From Candidatus Dormiibacterota bacterium (GTDB lineage Bacteria > Chloroflexota > Dormibacteria > Aeolococcales > Aeolococcaceae), in assembly GCA_003136295.1 (NCBI GenBank), contig PLDZ01000238.1, positions 462-7,571 of the forward strand: a stretch of 7,110 nucleotides of DNA, read 5' to 3'. Made by a program: the position numbers and the translations under genes. Below the pieces are notes generated by a model. That model saw nothing but the letters and a program-made list of their open reading frames with translations. It did no database searches and had not been told where the DNA came from. This document shows positions 5,800 through 7,110 of the stretch, piece by piece (within the stretch, counting starts at the first letter, position 1; each line of letters starts with the position of its first letter).

Positions 5800-6071
5800 G
5801 TGACCGAGGATCGGGACACACCGAGCCTCGACGAGCTCACCGCGGCGCTCGCTGACCGCCGTGCACGCTCCCTCGCGATGGGTGGCGTCAAGGGCGGAGT
5901 ATGCGGCGGCGGTTCGTCAGACCATCGACCCGTTCATCGCCGCCTCATGGGCTGGTCGATGACATCATCGATCCCGGGGAAACACTTCGGGTGATCATCG
6001 ACGCACTCGAGGGCGCTGAGACAAAACGGCAGCGGCGCGCCTGGCGCAAGCACGGCGTGCCACCGGTATGA
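5800..6071 (+). pseudogene. Remnant of an acyl-CoA carboxylase carboxyltransferase (beta) subunit with a large internal deletion
   Basis: Three pieces in three frames read as the two ends of one carboxyltransferase. Frame 1 from GTG 5800 gives the N-terminal helix (LDELTAALADRRARSLAMGG), typical of AccD/PccB/MmdA-type subunits. After about 5893 the sense continues one frame over with AEYAAAVRQTIDPFIAAS. From about 5946 it moves to the third frame with GLVDDIIDPGETLRVII and ends in KRQRRAWRKHGVPPV at the TGA 6069-6071, which corresponds to the family's RG(Y/F)VDDVI-P-TR block and its KHGN-P-type C-terminus. Intact subunits have roughly 500 residues, so about 400 are missing. Frame 1 itself stops at 5992-5994, overlapping a GTG (5991) in the third frame. 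The intact biotin carrier gene follows after 10 bases, matching the usual carboxylase arrangement. The link to the family is by recognition; the alternative is a short hypothetical 64-residue ORF (5800-5994). Confidence 0.7.
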
Positions 6072-6081
6072 GGAGGGCAGG

Positions 6082-6294
6082 GTGACCGAGATCAAGGCCG
6101 AGCTGGTCGGCAATCTCTGGAAGATCGTCGTCGAGGTGGGGCAGGCCGTCGAGGAGGACGACACGCTGATGATCCTCGAGTCGATGAAGATGGAGATACC
6201 GATCACGACCCCCGCCTCGGGCACGGTGACGCAGATCCTGGTCAGCGAGGGCGAGGTGGTCCAGGAAGGTCAGACGGTCGCCATCATCGACTGA
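6082..6294 (+). CDS. Single-domain biotin carboxyl carrier protein (biotin/lipoyl attachment domain)
   Basis: The 70-residue product is one complete biotinyl domain. ILESMKMEIP (31-40) contains the biotinylation motif ESMKME with K36 as the acceptor lysine, and the glycines around SGTV and the final GQTVAIID give the second half of the flattened beta-barrel. It carries carboxyl groups between a biotin carboxylase and a carboxyltransferase. Length and sequence style match the free-standing mycobacterial biotinylated protein Rv3221c (TB7.3). An AGGAGGG-containing stretch overlaps the stop codon of the upstream carboxyltransferase remnant and serves as ribosome binding site for GTG 6082. The gene appears intact although its presumed partner next door is broken, so it may serve a carboxylase encoded elsewhere or be on its way to loss. 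A lipoyl role is less likely because of the M-K-M motif. Confidence 0.93.
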   Translation: MTEIKAELVGNLWKIVVEVGQAVEEDDTLMILESMKMEIPITTPASGTVTQILVSEGEVVQEGQTVAIID

Positions 6295-6333
6295 CGCCCG
6301 CGGGTCACCGTCACGCGACGATGGTGGCGGGCG
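6295..6333 (+). terminator. Possible GC-rich stem-loop after the biotin carrier gene
   Basis: CGCCCGC (6295-6301) can pair with GCGGGCG (6327-6333). Inside, CACCGTC and GACGATGGTG can pair around an ACGC loop with a three-base bulge. The stem begins directly after the TGA of the biotin carrier gene. No T-run follows, so if it terminates transcription it does so weakly; it could instead be an mRNA-end stabiliser or chance in GC-rich DNA. Confidence 0.3.
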
Positions 6334-6358
6334 GCCGCAGCCGTGCGAGGATGATCCG

Positions 6359-7110
6359 GTGGAATCGGGTCAGTTCGACACGATCAGCGTCAGGACGTCG
6401 GACAACGTCACGCTGGGATACAGCATCGCGGGTCTCGGCAGCCGGCTGGTGGCACAGATCCTCGACAACCTCCTGGCTGTGCCGCTCACGCTGATCGCGA
6501 TCCTGCTCTACGGTGCAGTCGCGAGCGTGTTCGTCACCAGCACCGAGGGCGCGGGCTTCGCTGATGCCGGCGCGGGATTCTTCGCCGCCTTCGTGTATTT
6601 CGGATACTTCTTCGTGGCCGAGGCGGTGACCGGAGGCAAGACCCCGGGCAAGAGCGCCATGGGTCTTCGGGTCATCCGCTTCGACGGTTCTGCTGCCGAC
6701 TTCGGCGCACTCGCGGTGCGCAATGTCATCCGTATCGTGGATGTCGTCGTCGTGTTGATCGGCATCGTGGTGATGTTCTTCCAGCCGCAGACGCGTCGCC
6801 TCGGTGATCTGGGCGCGGGCACGATCGTGGTCCGCGACCGGGCGATGGTCACCCTCGCGGCGGCGGTCGCGCCGCCGCCGATCATCCTTCGCACTCCCGA
6901 TGCGGGACCGCCGATCGACGGGCTCGACCGTGTCGGCGGCTTCGAACACGACGCGCTGCGAGTCTTCCTCTCGCGCCCGGGACTCAGCCCAAAGCTCCGA
7001 GCGGACCTGGCGGCGGACATCGCAAAGCGCCTGTTCGATCGGCTCGGGTTGCCGCCCGGCGCTCCCGAGCGGATCTGGCCGCCGGAATTGTTCATCGAGC
7101 GCGTCTATCT
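6359..7110 (+). CDS. RDD-family membrane protein, C-terminus cut by window edge
   Basis: The first 250 residues are present. The N-terminus leads into an RDD domain. R29 and D36 lie in GSRLVAQILDNL at the start of membrane helix 1 (about 30-55). Helix 2 follows (about 73-90), then the conserved GGKTPGK loop (92-98) and MGLRVIRFDG (101-110). RNVIRIVD (121-128) starts helix 3 (about 126-141). After the domain, RRLGDLGAGTIVVRD (146-160) is also typical. From 160 on there is a soluble tail with HDALRVFLSRPGLSP and helices, as seen in RDD proteins that precede SpoIIM-like and DUF58/MoxR genes in actinobacteria; those genes would lie beyond 7110. The start is GTG 6359, with GAGGA (6346-6350) eight bases upstream as ribosome binding site. 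Function in the family is poorly defined; transport or envelope roles have been proposed. Confidence 0.88.
   Translation, partial: MESGQFDTISVRTSDNVTLGYSIAGLGSRLVAQILDNLLAVPLTLIAILLYGAVASVFVTSTEGAGFADAGAGFFAAFVYFGYFFVAEAVTGGKTPGKSAMGLRVIRFDGSAADFGALAVRNVIRIVDVVVVLIGIVVMFFQPQTRRLGDLGAGTIVVRDRAMVTLAAAVAPPPIILRTPDAGPPIDGLDRVGGFEHDALRVFLSRPGLSPKLRADLAADIAKRLFDRLGLPPGAPERIWPPELFIERVY

Noticed and set aside
5777..5803. Eight-codon ORF ending on the GTG of the carboxyltransferase remnant
   Set aside because: It is too short, without a ribosome binding site or attenuator structure; the overlap is likely chance.
6311..6949. Minus-strand 212-codon frame over the RDD gene, and a similar one at 6508-7095
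   Set aside because: They are shadows of the RDD gene, with charged low-complexity products and no recognisable domain.

Overview
The window is high-GC bacterial DNA with actinobacterial features: strong G/C bias at third codon positions, frequent GTG starts, two apparently leaderless genes with TANNNT -10 boxes, a 70-residue biotin carrier resembling mycobacterial Rv3221c/TB7.3, a TIGR03086-family remnant, and an RDD protein of the kind that heads an actinobacterial membrane-protein cluster. A member of the Microbacteriaceae or a close relative is my best guess. This rests on remembered protein families, not on a search.

Left part (1-3030, all minus strand): three genes probably concerned with cell-surface polysaccharide or glycolipid. 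They are, in transcription order, two polytopic GT87/DUF2029-like glycosyltransferases (1759-3030, then 468-1706) and the start of a UDP-sugar dehydrogenase that runs off the left edge (1-455). The last two are 12 bases apart. A 165-base divergent spacer (3031-3195) separates this block from the plus-strand genes.

Middle (3196-4761, plus strand): a broken TIGR03086-type gene of which only the N- and C-terminal pieces remain, followed through a GTGA overlap by an intact VOC (glyoxalase-fold) protein. An inverted repeat and a leaderless promoter then precede an intact alpha/beta hydrolase with a complete Ser-Asp-His triad.

Right part (4768-7110, plus strand): a promoter and a gene for an unusual protein with an N-terminal globular domain, a long Pro/Gln-rich linker and a C-terminal bacterial SH3 domain, but no signal peptide. 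Next comes a second internally deleted gene, an acyl-CoA carboxylase carboxyltransferase (beta) subunit reduced to its two ends in three reading frames. It is followed by an intact biotin carrier protein and by an RDD-family membrane protein cut by the right edge.

The most notable observation is that two unrelated genes only about 2.4 kb apart have decayed in the same way: both termini remain recognisable, most of the middle is gone, and the rest is frameshifted. The neighbouring genes look intact. I found no convincing new defence or mobile system, no tRNA or rRNA, and no CRISPR array or insertion sequence.
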